Positions 35,203 to 43,498 of a stretch of 64,000 nucleotides of DNA are shown one piece after another. Source of the stretch: Aquirufa antheringensis (GTDB lineage: Bacteria > Bacteroidota > Bacteroidia > Cytophagales > Spirosomataceae). Under the pieces are notes generated by a model, which saw only the letters and a list, made by a program, of their open reading frames with translations, did no database searches and was not told the DNA's origin. A program made the position numbers and the translations under genes. Each line of letters begins with the position of its first letter. Position 1 is the stretch's first letter. Location: positions 186,001-250,000 of the forward strand of contig NZ_SEWZ01000003.1 in the NCBI RefSeq assembly GCF_004307425.1. Reading direction: 5' to 3'.

Positions 35203-35209
35203 TCCACAA
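35190..35209. repeat. Palindrome spanning the nrdA stop codon
   Basis: TTGTGGATC-TT-GATCCACAA is a perfect 9-base inverted repeat; the nrdA TGA stop is at 35200-35202. It lies 15 bases before the terminator hairpin, so the message would end in two consecutive hairpins. Confidence 0.7.
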
Positions 35210-35223
35210 CCGATCTGAACGGG

Positions 35224-35262
35224 AAAAATCACTTGACCATTTGTGTTGAGTGATTTTTTTTT
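35224..35262 (+). terminator. nrdA terminator
   Basis: AAAAATCACT (35224-35233) pairs with AGTGATTTTT (35249-35258) and runs into further T. The loop is 15 bases. Confidence 0.8.
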
Positions 35263-35279
35263 GCCACCTAAAATCGTTG

Positions 35280-35924
35280 ATGATGAAAAATATGTTTTTG
35301 AAATTGTTCTGGCTTGATGCAATCGTTGAGTTACTATCTCCCTTGCTTTTTGCCTCTCACCCCGAGGTACGTCTGGTCACCAAGCCCCTGCTGATGATCT
35401 TATTAATGGGTCATATCGCACAAGTAAATCCGAAGCCTGCTCTCTTTTTTACGGCCTTTTTCGCTCTGTTAGGCGATGTGTTTTTGATGCTTCCGGATAG
35501 CCCGCTGTATTTTCAGCTTGGTTTAGGTTCTTTTTTAATTATGCAGTTAAGCTATATTCGCTTATTCGCTAAAGAAGCCTCAGATGAGACTTGGGTGCCG
35601 GCCCATGCGCGAAAGCCTTTAGCTGGCATACTTATTTATGTGTTCTCGTTTTTAGCCTTTTTAAATCCTTATTTAGCCGGTGGAATGAAGATTCCGGTGA
35701 CCTTGTACGCGTTTGCGTTAGGTTCCATGATGTACTTTGCGGTACGTATGCGAAACCAAACGATTGTCTTAGGGGCCTTTTTGTTTGTGGTTTCTGATAG
35801 CGTTTTGGCTTTTGGAAAGTTTTATTATTCTTTTCCTGGGATTTCCGTCGTGGTAATGGGTACTTATATAGTGGCTCAATTGCTACTAATCAGTGCTTTG
35901 TGTAAATTGCAACTTAAGAAATAA
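35280..35924 (+). CDS. YhhN-family membrane protein (lysoplasmalogenase-like)
   Basis: Multi-span inner-membrane protein of the YhhN/TMEM86 family, whose characterised animal members hydrolyse lysoplasmalogen. It has 214 residues and about seven to eight hydrophobic helices; conserved acidic residues occur in ALLGDVFLML and VVSDSVLAF. The ATG at 35280 is chosen because upstream sequence lies in the nrdA terminator. It is three bases from the FAD/Fe-S dehydrogenase gene, so they are probably co-transcribed, although no functional link is known to me. Bacterial substrate unknown. Confidence 0.78.
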   Translation: MMKNMFLKLFWLDAIVELLSPLLFASHPEVRLVTKPLLMILLMGHIAQVNPKPALFFTAFFALLGDVFLMLPDSPLYFQLGLGSFLIMQLSYIRLFAKEASDETWVPAHARKPLAGILIYVFSFLAFLNPYLAGGMKIPVTLYAFALGSMMYFAVRMRNQTIVLGAFLFVVSDSVLAFGKFYYSFPGISVVVMGTYIVAQLLLISALCKLQLKK

Positions 35925-35927
35925 ACC

Positions 35928-38849
35928 ATGGCAACCCAAATCACCGACTCAATTCTCTCTTCTCTAGGTAGCACCTTACAAGGAACGCTTCATACGGATA
36001 CCGTGATGAAGACTTTGTATGCGACGGATGCGTCAGCTTATCGCGAGATGCCTTTAGGGGTGGCGATTCCGGAGACTCAGGGAGATATAGAGAAAATTAT
36101 TCGCTTTGCGGATAAGCACGCTATTCCTTTGATTCCACGTACAGCCGGAACCTCCTTAGCAGGCCAAGTGGTGGGAAAGGCCTTAGTGGTCGATGTGTCG
36201 AAGTTTTTTAACCGTATTTTAGAAGTAAATGCGGCCGAATCCTATGTGTGGGTAGAACCTGGGGTAGTGCGGGATGTCTTGAATGTGGAGCTGAAGAAAC
36301 AGGGTTTGTTTTTTGGTCCAGAAACTTCTACGGCTAATCGTGCCATGATAGGTGGAATGGTAGGGAATAATTCCTGTGGCTCAAATTCTGTCGTCTATGG
36401 TTCCACCAGAGACCACATATTAGAGGTGGAAGGCTATTTGTCTGATGGTACACCTGTTCACTTTAAGTCGGAAGATCCCTTTGAGACGATAAAAACACTT
36501 ACGCCAGGTTCTCGTTTGCATGGTATTTATGAGAAGACCCTAGCTGCCTTATCTGATCCGAAGCATCAGAAAAATATCACGGAGGAGTTTCCAAAACCAA
36601 GCATTGATCGTCGTAATACAGGTTATGCCGTGGATATGTTGTTGCATACGAATGCTTTTGAGCAGACAGATGCACCATTTAATTTCTGTTCGCTTTTGGC
36701 GGGCTCTGAAGGTACGCTTTGCTTTGCCACACGCATTAAGTTGCATGTCGATGTCTTGCCTCCCGCACATTTAGGCTTAGTTTGTGGTCACTTTAATACC
36801 ATCGATGAAGCTTTACGTGCAAATTTAATTGCCTTGCAATTCAATCCATCTGCCTCCGAGTTGATGGATCATTATATTTTAGAGTGTACGAAAGCGAATC
36901 CAGAACAACGCCAAAACCGCTTCTTCGTGGAGGGCGATCCCGGAGCCATTCTGGTCGTGGAATTGCGTTCTGATTCAGCCGAAGATTTAGCCTCACAAGC
37001 GCAAGCCTGCGAGGCAGCGATGCGAAAAGCGGGTTTGGGCTATCATTTTCCGTTTGTGACAGGTGGGGATGTGAAGAAGGTTTGGGATTTGAGAAAAGCA
37101 GGTTTAGGTCTACTCTCTAATTTGCCGGGCGACGAAAAAGCGGTAGCCGTAATCGAAGATACAGCGGTAGATGTGAATGATTTGCCGGCCTTTATTGCTG
37201 AATTCAACGAGATTTTACAAGCGAATAACCTGTATTGTGTGCACTATGCACATGCGGGATCAGGGGAGTTGCACTTGCGCCCCATTATTAATTTAAAAAC
37301 CAAAGAAGGGCATCAGCAATTCCGCCATATTGCAGAGGAGATCGCTCGACTTGTGAAGAAATTTAAGGGTTCTCTTTCTGGGGAACACGGCGATGGACGT
37401 CTGAGAGGAGAGTTTATCCCTTGGATGGTAGGAGAGGAGAATTACCAATTGATGCGGGAATTGAAGTCTTGGTGGGATCCGAAAGGAATATTTAATCCCA
37501 ATAAGATCGTAGATACACCTCCGATGGATACGTTTTTGCGTTACGAAGCCGGTCAGCAAACTCCTGAATTTAAAACCGCTTTCCGTTTCAAGGATCAAGA
37601 TGTTTTGCAGCATGCGGAGCAATGTAATGGATCTGGAGACTGTCGCAAAACGCCTATTTCAGGGGGGACGATGTGTCCATCTTTTATGGCGACCAGAAAT
37701 GAAAAAGAAACGACACGTGCCCGCGCAAATATTCTTCGCGAGTTTTTAACACGCTCAGAACAGCCTAATCGCTTTGCTCACGAGGAGATAAAGGAAGTGA
37801 TGGACCTATGTTTGGCCTGCAAAGGTTGCAAGGCTGAGTGTCCATCGAATGTGGACGTGGCGAAATTAAAGATGGAGTTCTTGTACCAGTACCAAAAAGA
37901 AAAGGGGCTTCCTTTGCGTTCTTGGTTAGTGGGCAACTTTGCGAAGCTATCTAACATAGCCTCTTATGTTCCTTTCTTGTATAATGTGGTGATGGGGACG
38001 CCGGCGATTCGACGTATTTCTAACGCCCTAGTAGGTTTCCACCCGGATCGCACGATGCCTCTCATGGCAAAGCAGACTTTGTGGTCTTGGTTAAAGGCGC
38101 GTACTAGCCCAGTTCAATCAAAATCGGTTTACCTGTTTGTCGATGAGTTCACGAATTTCAATGATGCTGAAATAGGTCGCACGGCCGTTTTGTTGTTAGA
38201 GCGTTTAGGTTATGAAGTTAAGACGATTCCACATCCGATTTCAGGCAGAGCCTACTTGTCCAAAGGTATGCTGGACGAGGCGCGTGTACTAGCCATGCAA
38301 AATGTGCGCTTATGGTCATCGTTGATCTCAGAAAATACGCCTTTGGTAGGTATTGAACCATCTGCCATATTGACCTTCCGTGATGAATATCCGGATTTAG
38401 TGTCGGATGAATGGGTAGTGAAGGCGCAGGATTTAGCCAAAAATACCTTATTGCTCGAAGAATTTATTGCAAGAGAGGCGGATGCCAAACGGATCACATC
38501 TGCGGCATTTAACTCAGATAAGAAGCTGATGAAATTGCATGGGCATTGTCAACAAAAGGCGATTTCATCCCTTGTAGCAGCTAAGAAAGCACTATCCTTG
38601 CCAGAGAACTTCGAGGTGCAATTAATTCCTTCAGGATGTTGTGGAATGGCCGGATCTTTCGGTTATGAGAAAGAACATTACGATTTATCGATGCAGATAG
38701 GGGAATTAGTTTTATTTCCTACCGTGCGTGCTCAGCCGGAAGAGGTAGATATTGTGGCATCTGGAACCAGTTGTCGCCATCAAATTCATGATGGAACTAA
38801 GCGGCATGCGAAGCATGCCGCGGAGATCCTGTATGCCGCTTTAAAATAA
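35928..38849 (+). CDS. Fused FAD-linked/Fe-S dehydrogenase (GlcD-GlcF or D-lactate dehydrogenase type)
   Basis: Respiratory 2-hydroxyacid dehydrogenase, probably for D-lactate, glycolate or D-2-hydroxyglutarate; the substrate is not shown by the sequence. The protein has 973 residues. The FAD_binding_4 domain lies at residues about 35-200 (PRTAGTSLAGQVVG, MIGGMVGNNSCGSNS), and the FAD-oxidase C domain extends to about 530 (AHAGSGELHLRP, SGEHGDGRLRG, DPKGIFNPNKI). Two 4Fe-4S clusters are suggested by CNGSGDCRK near 564 and CLACKGCKAECP near 627. A CCG-type domain follows, with SGCCGMAGSFG near 902. This merges GlcD-like and GlcF-like functions in one chain. Confidence 0.9.
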   Translation: MATQITDSILSSLGSTLQGTLHTDTVMKTLYATDASAYREMPLGVAIPETQGDIEKIIRFADKHAIPLIPRTAGTSLAGQVVGKALVVDVSKFFNRILEVNAAESYVWVEPGVVRDVLNVELKKQGLFFGPETSTANRAMIGGMVGNNSCGSNSVVYGSTRDHILEVEGYLSDGTPVHFKSEDPFETIKTLTPGSRLHGIYEKTLAALSDPKHQKNITEEFPKPSIDRRNTGYAVDMLLHTNAFEQTDAPFNFCSLLAGSEGTLCFATRIKLHVDVLPPAHLGLVCGHFNTIDEALRANLIALQFNPSASELMDHYILECTKANPEQRQNRFFVEGDPGAILVVELRSDSAEDLASQAQACEAAMRKAGLGYHFPFVTGGDVKKVWDLRKAGLGLLSNLPGDEKAVAVIEDTAVDVNDLPAFIAEFNEILQANNLYCVHYAHAGSGELHLRPIINLKTKEGHQQFRHIAEEIARLVKKFKGSLSGEHGDGRLRGEFIPWMVGEENYQLMRELKSWWDPKGIFNPNKIVDTPPMDTFLRYEAGQQTPEFKTAFRFKDQDVLQHAEQCNGSGDCRKTPISGGTMCPSFMATRNEKETTRARANILREFLTRSEQPNRFAHEEIKEVMDLCLACKGCKAECPSNVDVAKLKMEFLYQYQKEKGLPLRSWLVGNFAKLSNIASYVPFLYNVVMGTPAIRRISNALVGFHPDRTMPLMAKQTLWSWLKARTSPVQSKSVYLFVDEFTNFNDAEIGRTAVLLLERLGYEVKTIPHPISGRAYLSKGMLDEARVLAMQNVRLWSSLISENTPLVGIEPSAILTFRDEYPDLVSDEWVVKAQDLAKNTLLLEEFIAREADAKRITSAAFNSDKKLMKLHGHCQQKAISSLVAAKKALSLPENFEVQLIPSGCCGMAGSFGYEKEHYDLSMQIGELVLFPTVRAQPEEVDIVASGTSCRHQIHDGTKRHAKHAAEILYAALK

Positions 38850-38851
38850 GA

Positions 38852-40753
38852 TTAAAATTTCCAGCGTACGAAGGCTTCCATAGCCTCGTATTCCGCTAGG
38901 CCTAGCGCGTTGTAGATGGAAGCCGTTGCCCGGTTTCTCTCTTCAGCGCGTTGCCAAAACTCCCTGGAATCATCCCCTTGGAACACGACTCCATCTTTTT
39001 GGGACTGATGTTTGAATATACCCATTCTCTTTTTGAACACTTGGTCAGGGGACATGGGCACGGCCATTTCGATTTGGTCAATATCCCACTCTGCCCAGGC
39101 GCCCTTGTAAAGCCATACCCAGCAGTTTTTCATATATTCGCGGTGCTTCAGTCGTGTAACAGCCTCCATTATGGCGTCCAAACACACTTTGTGTGTCCCG
39201 TGTGGATCAGCTAGATCCCCCGCTGCATAAATTTGGTGGGGTTGAATTTCTTCGATCAGATCCATGACGATTTGGATGTCCTTTTCACCAATCGGTTTTT
39301 TGCGAATGGTCCCCGTTTCATAAAAAGGTAATTCTAGGAAGTGAGCATTTTCTTTTTTAATTCCGACAAAGCGGCACGTATTTTTCGCTTCCCCTTTACG
39401 TATCAAGCCTTTGATTTCTCTAACGGCTGGAATATCGATTTCGGAATCTGGCTTATTACGTAAAAATTTGATGGCTTCTTTATAGATGCGGTTCGCTTTC
39501 GCGTTTGGACTTTCAAATTTTTCGTTGAAATCAACGACAAATTCGGCAAAACGAAGTGCCTCGTCATCCGCTACGGCAATGTTTCCTGTTGTTTGATAGG
39601 CAACATGAACTTCGTGTCCTTGATCATGCAAGCGTTGGAAAGTTCCACCCATGGAGATGATATCATCATCCGGGTGTGGGCTAAAGATGAGTACTTTCTT
39701 TTTTGCTGGAAAGGCACGTTCAGGACGATGGGTGTCATCCGCATTAGGTTTTCCGCCTGGCCAGCCCGTAATCGTATGTTGTAAATAGTTAAATACTTCG
39801 ATGTTGATTTCATAGGCCTGTCCATACAACGAGAGTAGTTCGGATAAGCCATGCTCATTATAGTCTTTTGAGGTTAACTTTAAAACGGGTTTTTGTAGAG
39901 ATAAGGACAGGTGAGTTACGGCCTTTTTGATCATATTGCGATCCCATTTGACAGAGTCGACCACCCAGGGGGTTTTGATACGCGTAAGCATCGAAGCAGC
40001 TGTCTCATCTAAAATAAAGGACGCGTTCGGATGTAACTGTAGGTAGGAAGCGGGGATGTCTGAAGTAACAGAGCCTTCCACCGCTTTAGCCACACTAGCT
40101 GCTTTATGTTCCCCCCAAGCGAGCAAGACAATCTTCTTCGACTTCATGATGCTGTCGATTCCAAGTGTGATCGCTTTTTTAGGGACCTTTTGTAATCCTC
40201 CAAAATCAGGCGATGCATCGATTTTGGTCGCAATATCTAAGGTCATCAAGCGCGTTTTGGAATTGATGGTCGATCCAGGTTCGTTGAATCCAATATGTCC
40301 ATTGCGGCCAATACCTAATAGATAATAATCGAAGCCACCTAGTCGCTCAATCTTTGCTTCATAGTCTCGGCAAAACTCTGGAATTTTGTCTAAAGCCAAG
40401 GTTCCATCTGGTAAATGGTAATTTGTTACCGGTATATCAATATGGTCAAAGAGTTGTTCCTTCATGAAACGAACATAACTCTGGATCGAATCGGGTTCCA
40501 TCGGATGGTATTCATCGAGATTAAAGGTGATGACATCTTTAAAACTCAAGCCTTCTTCTCGGTGAATTCTGATTAATTCCTGGTAGACTTTTTTAGGCGA
40601 GGAGCCTGTCGCAAGACCCAAAATGGTGGGTTTGCTAGCTTGGTTATTTTTGCGAATTAAATCGGCAATTTCCTTTGCAACAGACTTAGAGGCTGAATCG
40701 GAGTCTGAAAAAATATGTGTTGGAATGCGTTCAAAGCTGATTTCTTGTTCCAT
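38852..40753 (-). CDS. nagB: Glucosamine-6-phosphate deaminase fused to a PIG-L/LmbE deacetylase-like domain
   Basis: Residues about 1-270 are a NagB domain that converts glucosamine-6-phosphate to fructose-6-phosphate and ammonia (GLATGSSPKKVY, FNLDEYHPM, GIGRNGHIGFNEPGS). From about residue 349 there is a PIG-L/LmbE-like zinc deacetylase domain with SPHPDDDIISMGG and a second ligand region DPHGTHK. The 633-residue fusion is a known Bacteroidota form. It could deacetylate and deaminate amino sugars in one protein, but the C-terminal substrate is unproven. It lies four bases after an XRE regulator gene. Confidence 0.9.
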   Translation of the reverse strand: MEQEISFERIPTHIFSDSDSASKSVAKEIADLIRKNNQASKPTILGLATGSSPKKVYQELIRIHREEGLSFKDVITFNLDEYHPMEPDSIQSYVRFMKEQLFDHIDIPVTNYHLPDGTLALDKIPEFCRDYEAKIERLGGFDYYLLGIGRNGHIGFNEPGSTINSKTRLMTLDIATKIDASPDFGGLQKVPKKAITLGIDSIMKSKKIVLLAWGEHKAASVAKAVEGSVTSDIPASYLQLHPNASFILDETAASMLTRIKTPWVVDSVKWDRNMIKKAVTHLSLSLQKPVLKLTSKDYNEHGLSELLSLYGQAYEINIEVFNYLQHTITGWPGGKPNADDTHRPERAFPAKKKVLIFSPHPDDDIISMGGTFQRLHDQGHEVHVAYQTTGNIAVADDEALRFAEFVVDFNEKFESPNAKANRIYKEAIKFLRNKPDSEIDIPAVREIKGLIRKGEAKNTCRFVGIKKENAHFLELPFYETGTIRKKPIGEKDIQIVMDLIEEIQPHQIYAAGDLADPHGTHKVCLDAIMEAVTRLKHREYMKNCWVWLYKGAWAEWDIDQIEMAVPMSPDQVFKKRMGIFKHQSQKDGVVFQGDDSREFWQRAEERNRATASIYNALGLAEYEAMEAFVRWKF

Positions 40754-40757
40754 AATC

Positions 40758-40973
40758 TTATTTTTTTGCGTTTTTGCCTGCTACAATCAGGAGGTCGAGT
40801 GAGAGGGCATCGAAAATGCGAAGGATGGTTTTGATGGCTGGGTTGCCTTTTCCTAATTCGATGCTGTGAATCGTTTTGATGGCTACGCCACTTCTTTGGC
40901 TTAATTCTTCTTGTTTTAATCCGATGGCATTTCTTTTTTCTCTTACGATTTGCCCGAATACTATTAAATCCAT
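40758..40973 (-). CDS. XRE-family (Cro/C1-type) transcriptional regulator
   Basis: A 71-residue single-domain helix-turn-helix protein: VREKRNAIGLKQEELSQRSG, then VAIKTIHSIELGKGNPAIKTI. It is the same size and type as HipB-like or antitoxin-like repressors, but no toxin gene lies beside it. The downstream gene four bases away is the nagB fusion, so it is likely the local regulator of amino-sugar use, acting with the inverted repeat at 41009-41038. The ligand or signal is unknown. Confidence 0.88.
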   Translation of the reverse strand: MDLIVFGQIVREKRNAIGLKQEELSQRSGVAIKTIHSIELGKGNPAIKTILRIFDALSLDLLIVAGKNAKK

Positions 40974-40990
40974 TGTTGCTAGGTTTTTGA

Positions 40991-41024
40991 CAAATGTAAA
41001 GAAAATTATAATATAAAAAACAAA
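40991..41024 (-). promoter_or_regulatory. Promoter of the XRE-nagB operon
   Basis: On the minus strand TTTG (41024-41021) and TACATTTG (40998-40991) match the -33 and -7 elements with 22 bases between. The transcription start would be near 40984, about 11 bases before the XRE ATG. Confidence 0.55.
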
Positions 41025-41038
41025 TCGGAATTATATTA
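41009..41038. promoter_or_regulatory. Candidate XRE operator: TAATATAA-N14-TTATATTA
   Basis: Perfect 8-base inverted repeats at 41009-41016 and 41031-41038 flank the -33 box (41021-41024) of the XRE-nagB promoter. Position and symmetry suit binding of a dimeric repressor that blocks its own promoter. The AT-rich sequence context raises the chance of coincidence. Confidence 0.5.
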
Positions 41039-41106
41039 CAGATGTATTGAAAATTATCCCAAATATCCGTTTATCATAATTTAACAGTTAGAAAAAACAA
41101 TTCCCG

Positions 41107-41114
41107 TATCTTTG
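41107..41114 (+). promoter_or_regulatory. Candidate -7 element for the TonB receptor gene
   Basis: TATCTTTG matches TAnnTTTG and lies 10 bases before the ATG at 41125, so the message would have almost no leader. No clear -33 box was seen. Confidence 0.45.
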
Positions 41115-41124
41115 GGTTTTTAAT

Positions 41125-43497
41125 ATGATGCGCAAACTATTATTCCTTATTTTTCTGCTTTCATCTGGGCTATTAAATGCACAGAAATCAACGATTAGTG
41201 GCTACGTGAAAGAAGCTTCTAGTGGCGAAGGCCTCATTGGGGCGAGTGTCTATGTGAAAGAGCTGAAGACCGGAAATGTAACAAACACCTATGGTTTTTA
41301 TAGCTTAACGCTTCCCGCAGGTAAGTATACCCTTGTTTTTTCTTCGTCTGGATTTAAAAAACGGGAGCAATCCGTTGATGTTGCGGCTAAATCTCAAGAG
41401 ATTTCTGTGGAATTAGTTGCAGATTCTCAAGAATTAGCTGAAGTAATCGTTAAAGCGCGCGCAAACGATGAGAATGTCAGAGGAATAGAGATGTCCGTTA
41501 ATAAGGTGGATATCAAAACGATTCGAAAAATTCCTGCCTTATTGGGAGAAGTTGATTTAGTTCGAGCTATTCAATTGTTGCCAGGCGTCTCTACGGTGGG
41601 GGAGGGTGCCTCCGGGTTTAATGTACGTGGAGGTGGAGTAGATCAAAATTTAGTGTTATTAGATGACGCTCCGGTGTACAATTCCTCCCATCTTTTTGGT
41701 TTCTTTTCGGTGTTTAATCCGGATGCGGTAAAAGATGTGAAATTATTTAAGGGCGGAATTCCTTCCATGTATGGTGGTCGGGCCTCGTCTATTTTGGATG
41801 TGAAGATGAAGGAGGGAAATGCGAAGAAATTGGAAGTGAATGGGGGTGTAGGGGCGATTTTCTCTCGCTTATCCATTGAAGCGCCTATCGTGAAAGACAA
41901 AGCTTCTTTTATTGTAGCAGCGCGTCGTTCTTATATTGATATTTTAGCAAAACCTTTTTTAACAGGGAATAATGCGAACTCGAAATTTAGTTTCTATGAT
42001 TTGACGGCCAAAGTTAATTATACCATCAATCAAAAGAACACCGTTTTTATGTCAGGTTATTTTGGGCGTGATGTGTTTGGGACAGGTTTTGGTTTTGATT
42101 GGGGGAATACGACTTTAACCACGCGTTGGAATCACGTCTTTTCTAATAAATTGTTTTTAAATGCCACCGCATTCTATAGTAATTACGATTACATGTTAGA
42201 TTCCGATATTGAAAACAAACGTCCCAATGATGCCTTCAAATGGACTTCAAATATCGAAAACCTAAGTATCAAGCCCGACTTTACCTATTATTGGAGGCCG
42301 GATAATACCATCACTTTTGGAGGTCAACTACTTACCTATGACTTTACTCCGGGAAAAGCGAACGCGACTTCGAATGGCGAGAAAAGAGAGTTTGGCCAAG
42401 CAAATAAACAAGGGGTAGAGGCCTCAGCCTATGTGGGTCACGATTGGAAAATTAATTCCCGCTTGACCATTCAATACGGAGTACGTTACTCTCATTATGA
42501 CTATAAGAGTTTGAATGGAGAATATTATGATCGAATTCCGGTACCTGAGAGCACGGAAAATCCATCCGGTTATGTGTTAAAAATTAACCAAACAGACCCG
42601 AATGCAGTTGTTGCTTCCTATGGTAATTGGGAACCACGATTTGCCTTAAATGTGACGGCTAATGAATCATCTTCCTTAAAATTAAGTTATAATCGCCTCG
42701 TGCAGTACATTCACTTAATGTCGAATACGGCTGCTTCTACACCATTAGATGTGTGGACGTCTTCCACCAATAACATTAAACCTCAGATAGTAGATCAGGT
42801 GGCTTTGGGTTTGTTTAAGAATTTTGGCCCAGATGGAAATAATTACGAATCTTCCATTGAGATCTATTACAAGGATATGCAAAATCAAATCGATTATGCG
42901 GATCGGGCGAATCTCTTCTTGAATCCCTATTTTGAAAAAGATTTGCTTTTCGGAAAGGGGCGTGCCTATGGAATTGAATTCTTCTTAAAGAAGAATGTGG
43001 GCAAACTGACGGGTTGGGCAAGTTATACCCTGGCTAGAACGGAACGTAAAATAGAAGGCTTAAATAACAATGAGTGGTACGCGAATCGCTACGATCGAAC
43101 ACATACTTTGAATTTAGTGGGTCAATATTCGCTATCTGACAAATGGTCATTTGGGGCTAATTTCGCCTACATCACGGGAGTTCCGTACACGGTACCTTCC
43201 CAAAAATACATTTTTGATGGAATCGCCTATCCACAAACGGTTCCAGGTACGCGGGGAAATATTCGGGTGCCTGATTACCATCGCTTGGATATCTCGGCTA
43301 CGAAGAAAAATAAGAAAGCTTTGTTTGGGAAAGGAAGTTCAGAGTGGGTATTCTCCGTGTATAATGTATACAACCGGAAAAATCCTTTCTCCATTTACAC
43401 GCGACCTAATGAAGATAATTCAGTCCAAACAGAGGCCGTTCAACTATCTATCATCGGCTCCTTTGTTCCAGCCATCACCTATAATTTCTCCTTTTAA
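41125..43497 (+). CDS. TonB-dependent outer-membrane receptor with carboxypeptidase-like N-terminal domain
   Basis: Energised uptake of an unknown substrate across the outer membrane. The signal peptide ends LLNAQK. Residues about 22-100 are a CarboxypepD_reg-like domain (ISGYVKEASSGEGLIGASVYV). A plug domain follows (VRGGGVDQNLVLLDDAPVYN), and then a beta-barrel to the C-terminus, which ends in an aromatic residue (ITYNFSF). The length is 790 residues. A DUF4249 lipoprotein gene starts two bases after its stop, a common pairing in this phylum. No SusD-like gene is adjacent, so it is not a classical SusCD pair. Confidence 0.93.
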   Translation: MMRKLLFLIFLLSSGLLNAQKSTISGYVKEASSGEGLIGASVYVKELKTGNVTNTYGFYSLTLPAGKYTLVFSSSGFKKREQSVDVAAKSQEISVELVADSQELAEVIVKARANDENVRGIEMSVNKVDIKTIRKIPALLGEVDLVRAIQLLPGVSTVGEGASGFNVRGGGVDQNLVLLDDAPVYNSSHLFGFFSVFNPDAVKDVKLFKGGIPSMYGGRASSILDVKMKEGNAKKLEVNGGVGAIFSRLSIEAPIVKDKASFIVAARRSYIDILAKPFLTGNNANSKFSFYDLTAKVNYTINQKNTVFMSGYFGRDVFGTGFGFDWGNTTLTTRWNHVFSNKLFLNATAFYSNYDYMLDSDIENKRPNDAFKWTSNIENLSIKPDFTYYWRPDNTITFGGQLLTYDFTPGKANATSNGEKREFGQANKQGVEASAYVGHDWKINSRLTIQYGVRYSHYDYKSLNGEYYDRIPVPESTENPSGYVLKINQTDPNAVVASYGNWEPRFALNVTANESSSLKLSYNRLVQYIHLMSNTAASTPLDVWTSSTNNIKPQIVDQVALGLFKNFGPDGNNYESSIEIYYKDMQNQIDYADRANLFLNPYFEKDLLFGKGRAYGIEFFLKKNVGKLTGWASYTLARTERKIEGLNNNEWYANRYDRTHTLNLVGQYSLSDKWSFGANFAYITGVPYTVPSQKYIFDGIAYPQTVPGTRGNIRVPDYHRLDISATKKNKKALFGKGSSEWVFSVYNVYNRKNPFSIYTRPNEDNSVQTEAVQLSIIGSFVPAITYNFSF

Positions 43498-43498
43498 G

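Noticed and set aside
40758-40973. XRE protein as antitoxin of a toxin-antitoxin pair
   Set aside because: No small toxin gene is adjacent; the co-transcribed partner is the metabolic nagB fusion.
43151-43498. Upstream extension of the DUF4249 lipoprotein by 116 residues
   Set aside because: It lies in another frame of the TonB receptor gene; a proper lipoprotein signal starts at 43499.
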